64,000 nucleotides of DNA from Pseudomonas saponiphila (GCF_900105185.1 NZ_FNTJ01000001.1:2562501-2626500); one strand, 5' to 3'. Positions 17,435 through 25,897 are shown, numbered from the stretch's first letter. Numbers and translations are program-made. The notes: generated from the letters alone by a model not told the origin.

Positions 17435-17839
17435 TGAACCACTCCCTGAGCGCACTGCAGCTGGACCAGGCTGTGAATGAAAGCAGTGGGAACCGTTCTT
17501 GTCCAACCAGCAAACCGAGAGAGTCACGCTCAAGCACGAGAGCCAAGAATGAGAGGGCTGATGGTGCGCGGCTGGCAAAGGAGGTGGGAGTAGGTTGGAA
17601 AACGTCGCGAAAAATACCCAGTCATGTTGCCTCTGGCACAGCCCCGGGGATGGTTCCATGGCGTATACCCCAGGCCTTGGATCAGTTGGGCCCATCAGGT
17701 CGAGGCCTGGGTGCATGCTGGCGTTTTCCTGCGCAGAAAATTTTGTGAGACCTCGCGCCGGCCTTTATGCTCAACGCCCCTGTGACGCAGCAGCCTGTTT
17801 CAGGTCCAGGGGCCGAGGCCCTTTTTCATGGAGTGAACC
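17435..17839. other. Intergenic region between wecB and first lipoprotein
   Basis: 405 bp between two divergent genes. It should contain both promoters. A small hairpin followed by five T (GGGGCCGAGGCCCTTTTT near 17808-17825) lies just before the ribosome site of the lipoprotein gene. No other gene or repeat recognised. Confidence 0.5.
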
Positions 17840-18637
17840 GTGCACGCCCGCTTCTCGATCGACCTTACCCGCGCCGTTCTGGCGGCGCTGATGCTGACTG
17901 GCCTGCTGGCGCTGGCCGCTTGCCAGACCGCCGCCCCAGAGACGCCGGAGCAACAGCAGCAACGCCGCTACCAGCGCTTTGTCGACGAATTCCGTCAGGT
18001 GCTGGAACAGGGCGTGCGCAGCGCTGATCTCGATGGCTGGTCCGGCGGCGTGTCGCTGCGAGCGGTGATCGATCCGCTGAATCGGATGGTGGCCTGCAGC
18101 ACCGAGGCACTCCCCGAATACCCGTTGCCGCGTTATCCGGATAATCGCCTGGTGGCCGCGGCGGTGGAGCGGATCTGTTGGGATTCGGTGTTCCCCAGGG
18201 CCGAACCGCAGCTGTTCTCAGGCCGGCCCGCAGCCAATCTTGAGGTGGTGTTGCCGGTGGTGGTCACTCCTCCTGGTCGCTTGCCCGTGGAGGAACAGAA
18301 GATTCGCGAGACGGTGCGCGAGTACAAGGCGCAAGAGCAGTATTTCTGGCGGCAACTGTTCGCCGCAGAGACCCTCGACAGCCTGGGCAGCGCCCGGATC
18401 GAGGGCCACGCCAACGCTCAGGGACAGGTGCAAGCTTGTCAGGTGCGATTGTCCGCCATTGCCGCCAGAGCCTGCGACTTCAAGCCGGACCCTGAACGGG
18501 TACAGCGTCTGCAAGAGCGTTGCACGGCCCTGGATATCCGGCAGATGCCGGGTTTTTTCGCCTCGGAGACGGTGGGCGATCGATTCCTCGTCGAACTGCA
18601 ATACAGCCCCTGGAGGGGTGGGCCGAAGCGGCCTTGA
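17840..18637 (+). CDS. Predicted lipoprotein, paralogue A of a three-member local family
   Basis: 265 aa with a lipoprotein signal peptide ending LALAAC (lipid Cys near residue 29), so a periplasmic outer- or inner-membrane-anchored protein. The GTG start at 17840 is supported by GGAG six bases upstream. Shared with the two other copies (19483 and 20429) are CWDSVFP, NAQGQVQAC, ALDIRQMPGF and a C-terminal SPWRGGP. The last part has a layout like TonB C-terminal-type domains (small beta domain with conserved Cys pairs), but this is only a resemblance. Function not recognised. Confidence 0.78.
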   Translation: MHARFSIDLTRAVLAALMLTGLLALAACQTAAPETPEQQQQRRYQRFVDEFRQVLEQGVRSADLDGWSGGVSLRAVIDPLNRMVACSTEALPEYPLPRYPDNRLVAAAVERICWDSVFPRAEPQLFSGRPAANLEVVLPVVVTPPGRLPVEEQKIRETVREYKAQEQYFWRQLFAAETLDSLGSARIEGHANAQGQVQACQVRLSAIAARACDFKPDPERVQRLQERCTALDIRQMPGFFASETVGDRFLVELQYSPWRGGPKRP

Positions 18638-18682
18638 GCAAGGCAAGCGCCTTGGCCCGCCAGCCGCCTATGGGCAGCCGAT

Positions 18683-19255
18683 TCATTGCGACGCGCGGTG
18701 TTGCGCAGCGTGCATCGCGAGATAGGCGGTCAGGTTGGCGTCGTTGATGCCCAGGGTGGCGAGAATCTGCGCCATGAAGCTCACCGGGGCGCTGCCCGGG
18801 GCAGTGATCACGCGCTGGTCCGCCACGGCGTGGGGCACATCCTGATAGAACGCGGCGCCGCCATAGTTCACCGCCAACAGATTGGCCGCCGAGTTGGAGG
18901 TGTGTTTCAGCGCATCCAGTACCCCGGCGCGGGCCAGCTCGCGGGTGCCGTCACAGATCGCGGCGATCACGATGTGGCGTGCCTGGGCGGCGCGCAGCAG
19001 GTCGCCAATGTCCGGTGCATTGGCGCTTTGCCAGATGGTGCCGCCGCAGACCATCAGCAGGTCGACTTCATCCAGATGAATGTCATCCAGTGCCAGGTCT
19101 GGGGTCACCCGCAGGCCGCCCATAGAGGTCACGACGGCGCCCTTGGGGGTGGCGTAGCGGCAGTCGAAACCGTAGAAACCACGGCCGGTGGCGTTGATCA
19201 GGGCGGTTTCCCAGTCGGCGAAGTTGTCACTGAGCAGGGTGATGGCACGGGTCAT
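18683..19255 (-). CDS. DJ-1/PfpI-family protein
   Basis: 190-aa class I glutamine-amidotransferase-like protein. The nucleophilic-elbow cysteine is in AAICDGTRELARAG, and the upstream GG motif is DLLMVCGGTIW. Members of this family include glyoxalase-III-type deglycases, chaperone-like proteases and ThiJ/transcription-regulator domains; this one has no fused DNA-binding domain. The start ATG 19255 has a strong site (AAGGAAGG). It lies on the opposite strand between two of the paralogous lipoprotein genes, converging on the first. Substrate unknown. Confidence 0.85.
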   Translation of the reverse strand: MTRAITLLSDNFADWETALINATGRGFYGFDCRYATPKGAVVTSMGGLRVTPDLALDDIHLDEVDLLMVCGGTIWQSANAPDIGDLLRAAQARHIVIAAICDGTRELARAGVLDALKHTSNSAANLLAVNYGGAAFYQDVPHAVADQRVITAPGSAPVSFMAQILATLGINDANLTAYLAMHAAQHRASQ

Positions 19256-19482
19256 GGAGCTTCCTTCCTTGGACTTAGGTGTGGGTGGGGAGCGACAGGG
19301 TAACCTGATTTTCGGCGGGTGGCTGGAGAAGCTTTTACGGCACCGCTGCCAATCGCGAGCTTGGAGCGGCGGCGGTCGTGTCGTTGGCTTTTAACGTGGA
19401 TGTTGCCTTAGGATCCGGCCTCTTGAGGTCATTGAACGCAGAACAGGACGGTTCGTGAGTGAACCCATCAAAGGAACTGAAC

Positions 19483-20307
19483 ATGTACAACTGTCTGAAC
19501 AGAACCCCGGCGCGGTGCGGGTTCCTGCTCGGCCTGCTTCTGGCACTGTCCGCTTGCCAGTCGGACTTGCCTGGCACCCCGCCGTCCCAGGAAGAGCAGC
19601 AACGACAACTGGAGACGCAGTTCTATGCCAACTCTGTGCAGCAGGTGCTGTACCGCGAAAGCCTCAGGGCCAACGCCGAGCAACTGATGGGCAGCGTGGA
19701 ACTGGTCATGCAGTTCAATCGGCAGAATCAGGTCATCGGTTGTGCAGCGCAGAGCAGCCCCTTGCCTGACGCCAGGGCCTATCCCTACAACCCGAAACTT
19801 GGCGAGATGCTCAAGGGCGTCTGCTGGAACACGGTGTTCCCCTTGGCGCCCGCCGCCGCCTTTGAGCCTGATGGCCTGCTGGAGGTCAAAGGGACATTGA
19901 TGTTCCCTCGCTTGACCCTGGAGCCTGAGCAGTTGAAGGAGTTTGCCTTCAATGCCGCTCAATACGCCCAAGGCCATTTCTTCTGGACGCACACGCTGGC
20001 CCGTTTGCCGGTGGACAGCGTCGGGGTCGCCAGTTTTGAGGTCAAGGCCGACCCCCAGGGCCGGGTCCAGGAGTGCTGGGTGAACCTGCGGGCGGTGCGC
20101 TACCGACCCGAGTCATTCAAGCCCGACAATCAATTGCGCAATCGCGTCACCCAGCTGTGTGAGCAGTTGGACCTGCGGCAGATGCCGGGTTTTGCGGTCG
20201 ATCAGGGCAAGGTGCAGCCGATCCATGCCAGCGTGTTTTACACGCCGTGGAAAGGCGGGCCGAACAAGGCCGCGCAGCTACCGCAGGCAAGCGGCACCGA
20301 AGGTTGA
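19483..20307 (+). CDS. Predicted lipoprotein, paralogue B
   Basis: 274 aa, signal peptide FLLGLLLALSAC with lipobox Cys near residue 24. The ATG at 19483 follows AAGGA with good spacing; an in-frame GTG at 19459 has none. Family motifs are CWNTVFP, DPQGRVQEC, QLDLRQMPGF and TPWKGGP near the C-terminus. It is followed after 121 bp by paralogue C on the same strand. No known family was recognised; the copies are diverged but collinear over the full length. Confidence 0.8.
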   Translation: MYNCLNRTPARCGFLLGLLLALSACQSDLPGTPPSQEEQQRQLETQFYANSVQQVLYRESLRANAEQLMGSVELVMQFNRQNQVIGCAAQSSPLPDARAYPYNPKLGEMLKGVCWNTVFPLAPAAAFEPDGLLEVKGTLMFPRLTLEPEQLKEFAFNAAQYAQGHFFWTHTLARLPVDSVGVASFEVKADPQGRVQECWVNLRAVRYRPESFKPDNQLRNRVTQLCEQLDLRQMPGFAVDQGKVQPIHASVFYTPWKGGPNKAAQLPQASGTEG

Positions 20308-20428
20308 GCCTGGTTACTGCGCCTCGCTGAGCAGCTTTCACTAAAGCTTTGGCTCTTGGTTCGTTCAGTGAATGAGCCGGCCTTTTTCTGGGGCGTGGGG
20401 CATCGCCCCTGTTCCTCGTCATTGATCA

Positions 20429-21229
20429 ATGAGTCACCCCTTCATGCCACTAGCATTCTTGCGCACCACGACCCTGGCCTTGCTGATTCCGATCTTGCTG
20501 ACCCTGAGCGCCTGCCAGAGCCAGACCCCGGAGCAGATCGCCGCCCAGGCCCTGGAAACCCGGAAAAGCCTGGAGTTTTCTGCCGCCATCAGCGAAGTGC
20601 TGAGGCGTGACATCATGGCCGCCAACCCCCAGGGCCTGACTGGCGCGGTGGAGTTGCGGATCAAGCTCAATCGGCAGAACGAAGTGTTGGACTGCACGGT
20701 GCGACCGGGCCGCGGCGCAGATACCTCACAGGCGCTGGCCACCCCGACTCTGCTGCGGCTGGCCCGCCAGGTGTGCTGGAACACCTTGTTTCCTGCTGCC
20801 GCGCCCGAGGCCTTCGGCGATGAGGACGGCATCAAGGCGATTGCCGACCTGGAGTTTCCGCGCTTCAGCCAACTGTCCAGCCGTGAGCAGCAAGCCTATC
20901 GGCTGAGGTCCAGCCGCTACCAGCAAAGCCGTTTTTTCTGGGAGCAGGCAGTTGCCGGGTCGGGCATCGACAGCATCGGCGTGGCGCGCTTTCAATACAG
21001 CGCCAATGCCCAGGGGCGGGTCGAGGAATGCCTGGTGAACCTGGAACGCAGCGCGCTCCGGCCAGCAGCGTTCAAGGCTGATATCGCCTTGCGCCAACGC
21101 TTGACCCAGCGCTGCCTGCAGCTGGATCTGCGACAGATGCCGGACTTTCTCAGCCAGCCCGGCGGCCAGAGTCGCGGTGAGGTGCTGGTGGAATACATGC
21201 CGTGGCGTGGCGGCCCGGCACCGTACTGA
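20429..21229 (+). CDS. Predicted lipoprotein, paralogue C
   Basis: 266 aa with lipobox LTLSAC near residue 27. Carries the family marks CWNTLFP, NAQGRVEEC, QLDLRQMPDF and MPWRGGP. The start is ATG 20429; ATG 20444 is an alternative. It ends just before a REP element. With copies A and B it makes a local triplication that must be old, since the proteins share motifs more than overall sequence. Function not recognised. Confidence 0.8.
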   Translation: MSHPFMPLAFLRTTTLALLIPILLTLSACQSQTPEQIAAQALETRKSLEFSAAISEVLRRDIMAANPQGLTGAVELRIKLNRQNEVLDCTVRPGRGADTSQALATPTLLRLARQVCWNTLFPAAAPEAFGDEDGIKAIADLEFPRFSQLSSREQQAYRLRSSRYQQSRFFWEQAVAGSGIDSIGVARFQYSANAQGRVEECLVNLERSALRPAAFKADIALRQRLTQRCLQLDLRQMPDFLSQPGGQSRGEVLVEYMPWRGGPAPY

Positions 21230-21243
21230 CGCCACGCCGCGCG

Positions 21244-21286
21244 GTAGGAGTCGGCTTGCCGGCGAAGGCGCCTTCCCGGGCGCCTG
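21244..21286. repeat. REP element
   Basis: GTAGGAGTCGGCTTGCCGGCG followed by a GC-rich palindrome; one arm of the pseudomonad REP type seen throughout the window, just after the third lipoprotein gene. Confidence 0.75.
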
Positions 21287-21427
21287 GGCAAATAAATTCC
21301 CCCGGTCTATTTACATCCACTGCGTCATTCCCCCATCATCCGCGCCGTCTAAGTTTCGCTGCTGACCAGACAATTCCAGCCACCAACCGGGTGGTTGTTT
21401 TGTTGCGTCCAAGAAAAGCAGTTGAAA

Positions 21428-22861
21428 ATGACCAAGACTCCTCTGAAAAGAATTCAGCACAAGCTCGCCCGTTCCGGGGTGGCCATCGAACGCCTGAATT
21501 CCAACTCCCTCTCCATCTCTTCGATCAACGACGCCGGGCTCAAGGTGGATCTGTTGCTGCCCGAAAGCTTTGCCATTGAAGAAAAAGCCGTCCTGCAACT
21601 GATGGATTTCGCCAAGGTGGCTCACCCCCATGGCGGCGAAGTGAAGTGCGCCTGCGCCACGCCGGACTTCCACACCGGCAGCCCGATTCCGGTGGGCAGC
21701 GTGATTGTCACCAGCCACGACCTGGTGGTGCCGCAAGCCATCGGCACCGACATCAATTGCGGCATGCGCCTGCACAAGCTGGGTCTGAACTACGAGCAGT
21801 TCATGGCGCAGAAAGCCAAGTGGACCGCCCTGGTGCGCGGCGATCTGCTGGAAGGTACGCGCAACATTCCTACCAGCCCGATGGCCATGACTGCGCTGTT
21901 TCAGGCCGGGCTCGGGGACTTCTGGGCCCAGGTGCAGCAGCAGGACCCGATCGGCTTGTTTGCCGGGGCGGATTTCGCCCAGCTGCAACGTGAGCTGTCG
22001 GGCCTGCATGAGTCGTCGTTCGCCCGGGGTAGCGCCGACTACGCGCCGGAAGCCTTGCAGGATCTGTCGCGCAAAATCCTCCGTGACCCGGGCCTGGGCT
22101 CCCTGGGTGGCGGCAATCACTTTGTCGAGATCCAGGTGGTCACCGAACTGGTGGATCGCCAGGCCTGTTTCGCCCAGGGCCTGTCGGTAGGGCAGGTGGT
22201 GATGATGATCCACACCGGCTCCCGCGATGTGGGCTTCTATGTCGGGCGGCGCTGGATGGACAAGGCCAAGGCCCTGTGGCCGGCGGGGATCAAGCATCCT
22301 GATTCGAAGATCTTCGCCCTGATTGGCGAGATGGCCGACGAGTACCTGCTGGCTATGCACAGCGCTGCCCATTACGCCGATGCCAACCGCGCGCTGATCG
22401 CGGAAATGGTCCGCCAGCGCACCCGGCAGGTGTTCGGTGCGGGCATCGAAGCGCCGCTGATTGTCGATGTGCCGCACAACATCGTGCTGCGCGAAGAAGA
22501 CGGCAACGTGCATCGCAAGGGCGCGACACCGGCCTACGCCGGGCAGCCGTTGCTGATTCCGGGGAGCATGGGGCATGACTCCTACCTGCTCACCGGCCTG
22601 GGCAATGAGCGCTGGCTGCGTTCGGCCAGCCACGGTGCCGGGCGCTCGATGTCGCGCAGCGAGATTGTGTTCAAGGCCAAGCAGGACAAGGCGTTCCTCG
22701 GCTTGCAGGGTGTGGAGTGCATCACCACCAAGGAGGAACGGATGATCGAGGAAGCACCGGGGGCCTACAAGGAAATCGGCCAGGTGATCCAGTCCCAGGT
22801 GGAAGAGGGCACGGTGTCGGTGATGGCGCGGTTTTCGCCGATTCTGACCTTCAAGGCGTAA
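21428..22861 (+). CDS. RtcB-family RNA ligase
   Basis: Predicted 3'-phosphate/5'-hydroxyl RNA ligase using GTP and manganese. 477 aa, longer than E. coli RtcB (about 408). Signature pieces seen: CACATPDFHTGSPIPVGSV, GTDINCGMRLHKL (metal Cys; canonical form GVDIGCGM), GSLGGGNHFVEIQ (metal His), MIHTGSRDVG (metal His), a later LIVDVPHNIV, GSMGHDSYLLTG, and SHGAGRSMSR (guanylylated His and following Arg/Ser). All metal and nucleotide residues I can place are present. The ATG at 21428 (MTKTPL) was chosen. No rtcA, rtcR, archease or prfH gene adjoins. It is a diverged member, so the RNA substrate may differ from the tRNA-repair role. Confidence 0.85.
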   Translation: MTKTPLKRIQHKLARSGVAIERLNSNSLSISSINDAGLKVDLLLPESFAIEEKAVLQLMDFAKVAHPHGGEVKCACATPDFHTGSPIPVGSVIVTSHDLVVPQAIGTDINCGMRLHKLGLNYEQFMAQKAKWTALVRGDLLEGTRNIPTSPMAMTALFQAGLGDFWAQVQQQDPIGLFAGADFAQLQRELSGLHESSFARGSADYAPEALQDLSRKILRDPGLGSLGGGNHFVEIQVVTELVDRQACFAQGLSVGQVVMMIHTGSRDVGFYVGRRWMDKAKALWPAGIKHPDSKIFALIGEMADEYLLAMHSAAHYADANRALIAEMVRQRTRQVFGAGIEAPLIVDVPHNIVLREEDGNVHRKGATPAYAGQPLLIPGSMGHDSYLLTGLGNERWLRSASHGAGRSMSRSEIVFKAKQDKAFLGLQGVECITTKEERMIEEAPGAYKEIGQVIQSQVEEGTVSVMARFSPILTFKA

Positions 22862-23049
22862 GAGCGCTGGGCTGGCGGGGGCGTTGATGGCTTTCGGGTT
22901 TGCCGTGCAACTGTGCGGTCGATACATTGTCGCCCCCCGGCCTGTTCGCTCAGAGCGGCGCCGTCGCAGTTATCTGCGGTCGCAAAAGCCCAGGGTGCGA
23001 TAGCCGCTAGGGTGTTTGCCTGTTTGTGATCAACCTCGGGTGCTTAAGC
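22862..23049. other. Intergenic region without recognised feature
   Basis: 188 bp between the RtcB-like gene and a hypothetical gene; nothing identified. Confidence 0.5.
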
Positions 23050-23595
23050 ATGAATCAAGATGAAAACCTGAAGCACGATGCGGTAGCGCCATTGACCGCT
23101 GCCAGCGAGTTTGTCGTCGACAAGCAACCCCTTGCCGAACTGCTTGCCGTGCTTGCCCAGTGTGGGGAGGTGGTGTCCTGTTTCTTCAAGCCCGATCCCG
23201 CCATCAAGGTGCTGGGTGAGAGGCAGCGACTGGCCGAGTTTCTCGAGCGTTTCAGCGGCCTCGCCAGCTCGACGGCCATCGGGGAGGTCGAGCCTGAGTT
23301 CGGGCCTTTTTCCATGTTGAATCGATATGAGTTCGAGGGCTCGTTGCTGGCGGTGGTGCTGCGGGGTGGATGCCACGGGAGCGCTGCCGGATTGCCTCTG
23401 GTCAAGGCCCGGGCCTTGGTGGCCGAGGCGCTGGAGGCGGTGTTTCCGGCGCCGTTTTCCGAGCTGGTGGTGTATCGGTTCGATAGCCCTGATTGGTCTG
23501 AGTTGACGAGGGACTCGACGATTTCTTCTGCCTATGTCGCCTGCCAGGGGGCGCGGAATCTGTGGTGGGTGCTGTGTGTTGCTGATGTTGACTGA
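23050..23595 (+). CDS. Hypothetical protein (181 aa)
   Basis: Soluble acidic protein with no signal peptide or membrane segment. Start set at ATG 23050 (MNQDENLKHD); a GTG or ATT-type upstream extension lacks support. Sequence features: hydrophobic stretch around LAELLAVLAQCGEVVSCFF and a Gly/Ala-rich segment VVLRGGCHGS near the middle. It is not similar to any family I can name. Codon use is like its neighbours, so it is probably a real gene. It stands alone between the RtcB-like gene and a long non-coding stretch. Confidence 0.6.
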   Translation: MNQDENLKHDAVAPLTAASEFVVDKQPLAELLAVLAQCGEVVSCFFKPDPAIKVLGERQRLAEFLERFSGLASSTAIGEVEPEFGPFSMLNRYEFEGSLLAVVLRGGCHGSAAGLPLVKARALVAEALEAVFPAPFSELVVYRFDSPDWSELTRDSTISSAYVACQGARNLWWVLCVADVD

Positions 23596-23695
23596 TGGCT
23601 TTTGGGCTTGAGGTTGGCTGTGTGGGAGGAGTTCACCCACATGGGTAACGGAAAAATTCAGGCGCATGGGGGACGCCTAGGGTGCGGCTCGCTGT

Positions 23696-23740
23696 TGTAG
23701 GAGCTGGCTTGCCAGCGAAGGCTGCCTTGAGGGCGCCGGA
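23696..23740. repeat. REP element
   Basis: GTAGGAGCTGGCTTGCCAGCG and the following GC-rich arm, same family as the other REPs here. Confidence 0.75.
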
Positions 23741-23812
23741 GTATCTGGCGTAGTAAGTGCTTGTTGCTGCGGTAACCCCTAGTCCTCTGCTATGGCCACA
23801 ACCTTTGTGGCG

Positions 23813-23850
23813 AGGGAGCTTGCTCCCGCCCGAGCGCGCAGCGGTCGTAA
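23813..23850. repeat. REP element of a second class
   Basis: TGGCGAGGGAGCTTGCTCCCGC, a different pseudomonad REP type with a GGGAGC/GCTCCC stem; only one copy is seen in the window. Confidence 0.7.
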
Positions 23851-23875
23851 TCCCTAATATCGCGGATTTTGGGGT

Positions 23876-24040
23876 ATATCCGTTGCTGCTGTAGGTTTCG
23901 TCCTTACGGTGAGGGGCGCGTACATATCCGTTGCTGCGGGTGCCGCTGCTGACGGTTTCGCTTTTACAGCGAGGGACTGTGTACATATCCATTGCTGTGA
24001 TTGCGGCCACTGGCGGTTTCGCCCTTACGGCGAGTCCCTT
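23876..24040. repeat. Imperfect tandem repeats (48 and 61 bp steps)
   Basis: ATATCC(G/A)TTGCTG recurs at 23876, 23924 and 23985, each followed by a GGTTTCG(T/C)CCTTACGG(C/T)GAG-like hairpin block. Copies differ in length and sequence. No protein frame spans them. Confidence 0.6.
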
Positions 24041-24090
24041 TTTACAGTCGTCTAAAAAGGAACCAAAAACGCTTGCCCCTCCACTCGGTG

Positions 24091-24208
24091 CCTCGCATAG
24101 CGAGGCATGCCCGCACTCCAGCATTGATCCGTGGGCCGCCGCCACCGGCCATCCCTGGCCGGATGGCGGCTAACCCGGCGTCCTGCCGGGTTAGCCACGG
24201 ATCAATGC
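24091..24208. repeat. Structured element: hairpin plus predicted three-way junction
   Basis: A hairpin GCCTCGC-ATA-GCGAGGC (24091-24107) is followed by a perfect 14-bp inverted repeat, GCATTGATCCGTGG (24121-24134) and CCACGGATCAATGC (24195-24208). That stem encloses two hairpins: GCCGCC...GGCGGC with inner CCGGCC/GGCCGG (24135-24170), and TAACCCGGC/GCCGGGTTA (24171-24193). As RNA or extruded DNA this would be a compact three-way junction. It may be a dispersed element or an RNA; function unknown. Confidence 0.65.
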
Positions 24209-24250
24209 CTGCGTGCGGCCATCGTGGTTGACAGGGCCTTGAAGATCAAA

Positions 24251-24274
24251 AGCCAAAGCCAAAGCCAAAGCCAA
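24251..24274. repeat. Short tandem repeat (AAAGCC)n
   Basis: About four copies of the hexamer AAAGCC; a microsatellite-like run with no gene. Confidence 0.7.
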
Positions 24275-24437
24275 GCAAATCAGATCAGATCTAAGCAGGG
24301 CAGAGCAGGAGCCTTGGCGGTGCCTTGGGGTAGGGCTCTGGCAGTTGCAGCGCGTGTTGTTCCGCTAGCCGCGATACATCACGGTTTTCGCCGATTCTGA
24401 CCGTCAAGGCGTAGGCGTTGGCCGAATGCTTTACGGG

Positions 24438-24863
24438 CTATGCCGCCTCCACTGATACCGCAAGACGTTTACCCAGGGCTGCCAGGGCATTTTCCAGCTG
24501 CTCCATTTTGGAGCTGTGTAGAAAGTCTACCAGGCGATCTCCCTGGGCCTGGTGGACTCCGAGCAGTCGGCATAGATCGGCTTTGCGCATGTCCCGCTCC
24601 ATCATCGTGTTCCACAGCGCTATCTTGGCCACGGTCACCATTGGCAAATGAATGACCTGTTCCCCTGGTAGCGGCGCGGAGGCCGGGGGAATGGCGCGGC
24701 GCTGATCGACGTAAAGGGACAGAGTGGTTTCGAGCGCGTCGATGGCCTGGTTGATGGCGTGCTCGGGATCATCGCCAAAGCTATTGAATTCGGGCAGATC
24801 GCGGCAGAAGACCGCCACTCCCGGTGCACGGTCTTGCTCGAAGCGAATGGCGTAGTCGTACAT
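24438..24863 (-). CDS. hicB: HicB-family antitoxin
   Basis: Antitoxin of a HicAB toxin-antitoxin pair, 141 aa. The N-terminal RNase-H-like HicB domain reads MYDYAIRFEQD, then GVAVFCRDLPEFNSFGDD, and a C-terminal helix-turn-helix-like part (MERDMRKADLCRLLGVHQAQGDRLVDFL) should bind the operator DNA. The start at ATG 24863 has a GAGGAG site at good spacing; an in-frame GTG lies 6 bp upstream. It is downstream of hicA on the same strand with a 50-bp gap, the usual toxin-first order. It neutralises HicA and represses the operon. Confidence 0.92.
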   Translation of the reverse strand: MYDYAIRFEQDRAPGVAVFCRDLPEFNSFGDDPEHAINQAIDALETTLSLYVDQRRAIPPASAPLPGEQVIHLPMVTVAKIALWNTMMERDMRKADLCRLLGVHQAQGDRLVDFLHSSKMEQLENALAALGKRLAVSVEAA

Positions 24864-24913
24864 GGTCACTCCTCGGAGGCGACGTTTCAGCGTGCAGAGG
24901 ATGAATGAGAGTT

Positions 24914-25093
24914 CTAAAGCCCCAATTGCCTGATGATTGCCCTGCGGGTGGGTTCGGGCATTTCCTTGCTGCCGTGATCCGCAAAGGTGGTCTTGTTGCC
25001 GTTTGGGGCCGTGACTTTGAAGTGGCTGCCTTTACCGGCCTCGAACACCACGCCTTGAGATTTCAACCATCGTCTGAATTCGCTGAATTTCAT
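24914..25093 (-). CDS. hicA: HicA-family mRNA-interferase toxin
   Basis: Small double-stranded-RNA-binding-fold toxin, 59 aa, that blocks translation by cutting mRNA. It shows the whole family pattern: MKFSEFRRWLKSQGV, catalytic His in AGKGSHFKV, then DHGSKEMPEPTRRAIIRQLGL. Full length and intact. The ATG at 25093 is placed behind a GAGG at spacing 7. Its promoter should lie in 25094-25182, a short AT-richer stretch (TTTTTGTACAACACTTGTGTTG region) likely to be the HicB operator. Confidence 0.93.
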   Translation of the reverse strand: MKFSEFRRWLKSQGVVFEAGKGSHFKVTAPNGNKTTFADHGSKEMPEPTRRAIIRQLGL

Positions 25094-25182
25094 CACCTCG
25101 CCTCATGGCTTGGATTTCTGCACGGTACAACATTCATATTTTTGTACAACACTTGTGTGTTGTTTTTTGCGTGACCTGACCA

Positions 25183-25452
25183 TTACTCCTCGGACAGACC
25201 CATTGCCCGCTGCTCAACTGCATGCAATGCATCGCAGCCGTCTTGCAACATCAGGGTCGCCACGCTGGAGAAGCGCTGCAGGTCGAGGTGATCGGCGTGG
25301 CGGCTGGTCATGTCGGTAAGGCTGTCCAGCATGTCCCGGGTGGCGCGGATGCGCAGGCCGGCGTAGGTCAGCAGGTCAAGCAACGGCGCTTGTGGGTTGA
25401 TGAAGGCGATGGGGTGGGCGGAGGTGGAAGAGGTGAAAGGTTGCAGATCCAT
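25183..25452 (-). CDS. Small DUF3077-like protein
   Basis: 89-aa helical protein of a type common in pseudomonads (DUF3077-like pattern: NPQAPLLDLLTYAGLRIRATRDML, then LDLQRFSSVATLMLQDG). No signal or membrane segment. Start ATG 25452. Function unknown; such genes often lie next to toxin-antitoxin or accessory loci. Family assignment is from general appearance only. Confidence 0.65.
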   Translation of the reverse strand: MDLQPFTSSTSAHPIAFINPQAPLLDLLTYAGLRIRATRDMLDSLTDMTSRHADHLDLQRFSSVATLMLQDGCDALHAVEQRAMGLSEE

Positions 25453-25710
25453 GGCAGTGACGCTCCATGAAGGAATATTGAGGTGTGCTCATGGAGATTC
25501 GGACGGCCAAATCCGGTCGCGGACCACTGCGACGCAACGGAATGTAGAGGGTGGCGAGTGGCGTCACAAGCCGCTTGGGCGTGCCTTCAGCAAATACAGA
25601 AATGCCTGACATTGGCCGATGGCCTTTTCTCGCCTCTCCATTCCTGGTTCCGGAAAGTTTTGCCATCCCCCCTGTTATCTCCTTTGTTCTCCATGGCACA
25701 CTCTGGCGCC

Positions 25711-25750
25711 TGTTCCGCTATTTGATATTTTGTTCCGTTATAGTGGAATT
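25711..25750 (+). promoter_or_regulatory. Probable IclR-type operator upstream of the ridA operon
   Basis: TGTTCCGCTA at 25711 and TGTTCCGTTA at 25731 are direct repeats exactly 20 bp apart (two helical turns). The second also forms an inverted repeat TTCC-N8-GGAA (25733-25748), the shape of IclR-family sites. The region is AT-rich and lies 150-190 bp upstream of the RidA start. The IclR regulator encoded two genes on is the natural ligand. The rest of 25453-25897 holds no gene. Confidence 0.6.
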
Positions 25751-25897
25751 TATTCGTTCAACGCCTGTGCGTTTCCAGGCCATCGCGGGTTGCTGCGGTA
25801 AAGTTTGCGCAGAAGTCCGCAGCGAGCTGGATGGCGCTTGCGCAGGGCGGCCGGATGGAGCCGCCAGTTGGCCAACCTTCAACCAGGAGAACTCCCC

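Larger units (their letters stand above)
23596..24437. other. Long non-coding region rich in repeats and hairpins
   Basis: 842 bp with no convincing gene. In order: a REP arm (23696), a second REP class (23813), imperfect tandem repeats (23876-24040), a short hairpin and a 14-bp inverted repeat enclosing two hairpins (24091-24208), then AAAGCC microrepeats (24251-24274). Detailed in separate entries. Confidence 0.7.

Noticed and set aside
24438..24863. Xre-type regulator of a different toxin system
   Set aside because: The N-terminal half and the HicA neighbour identify it as HicB.
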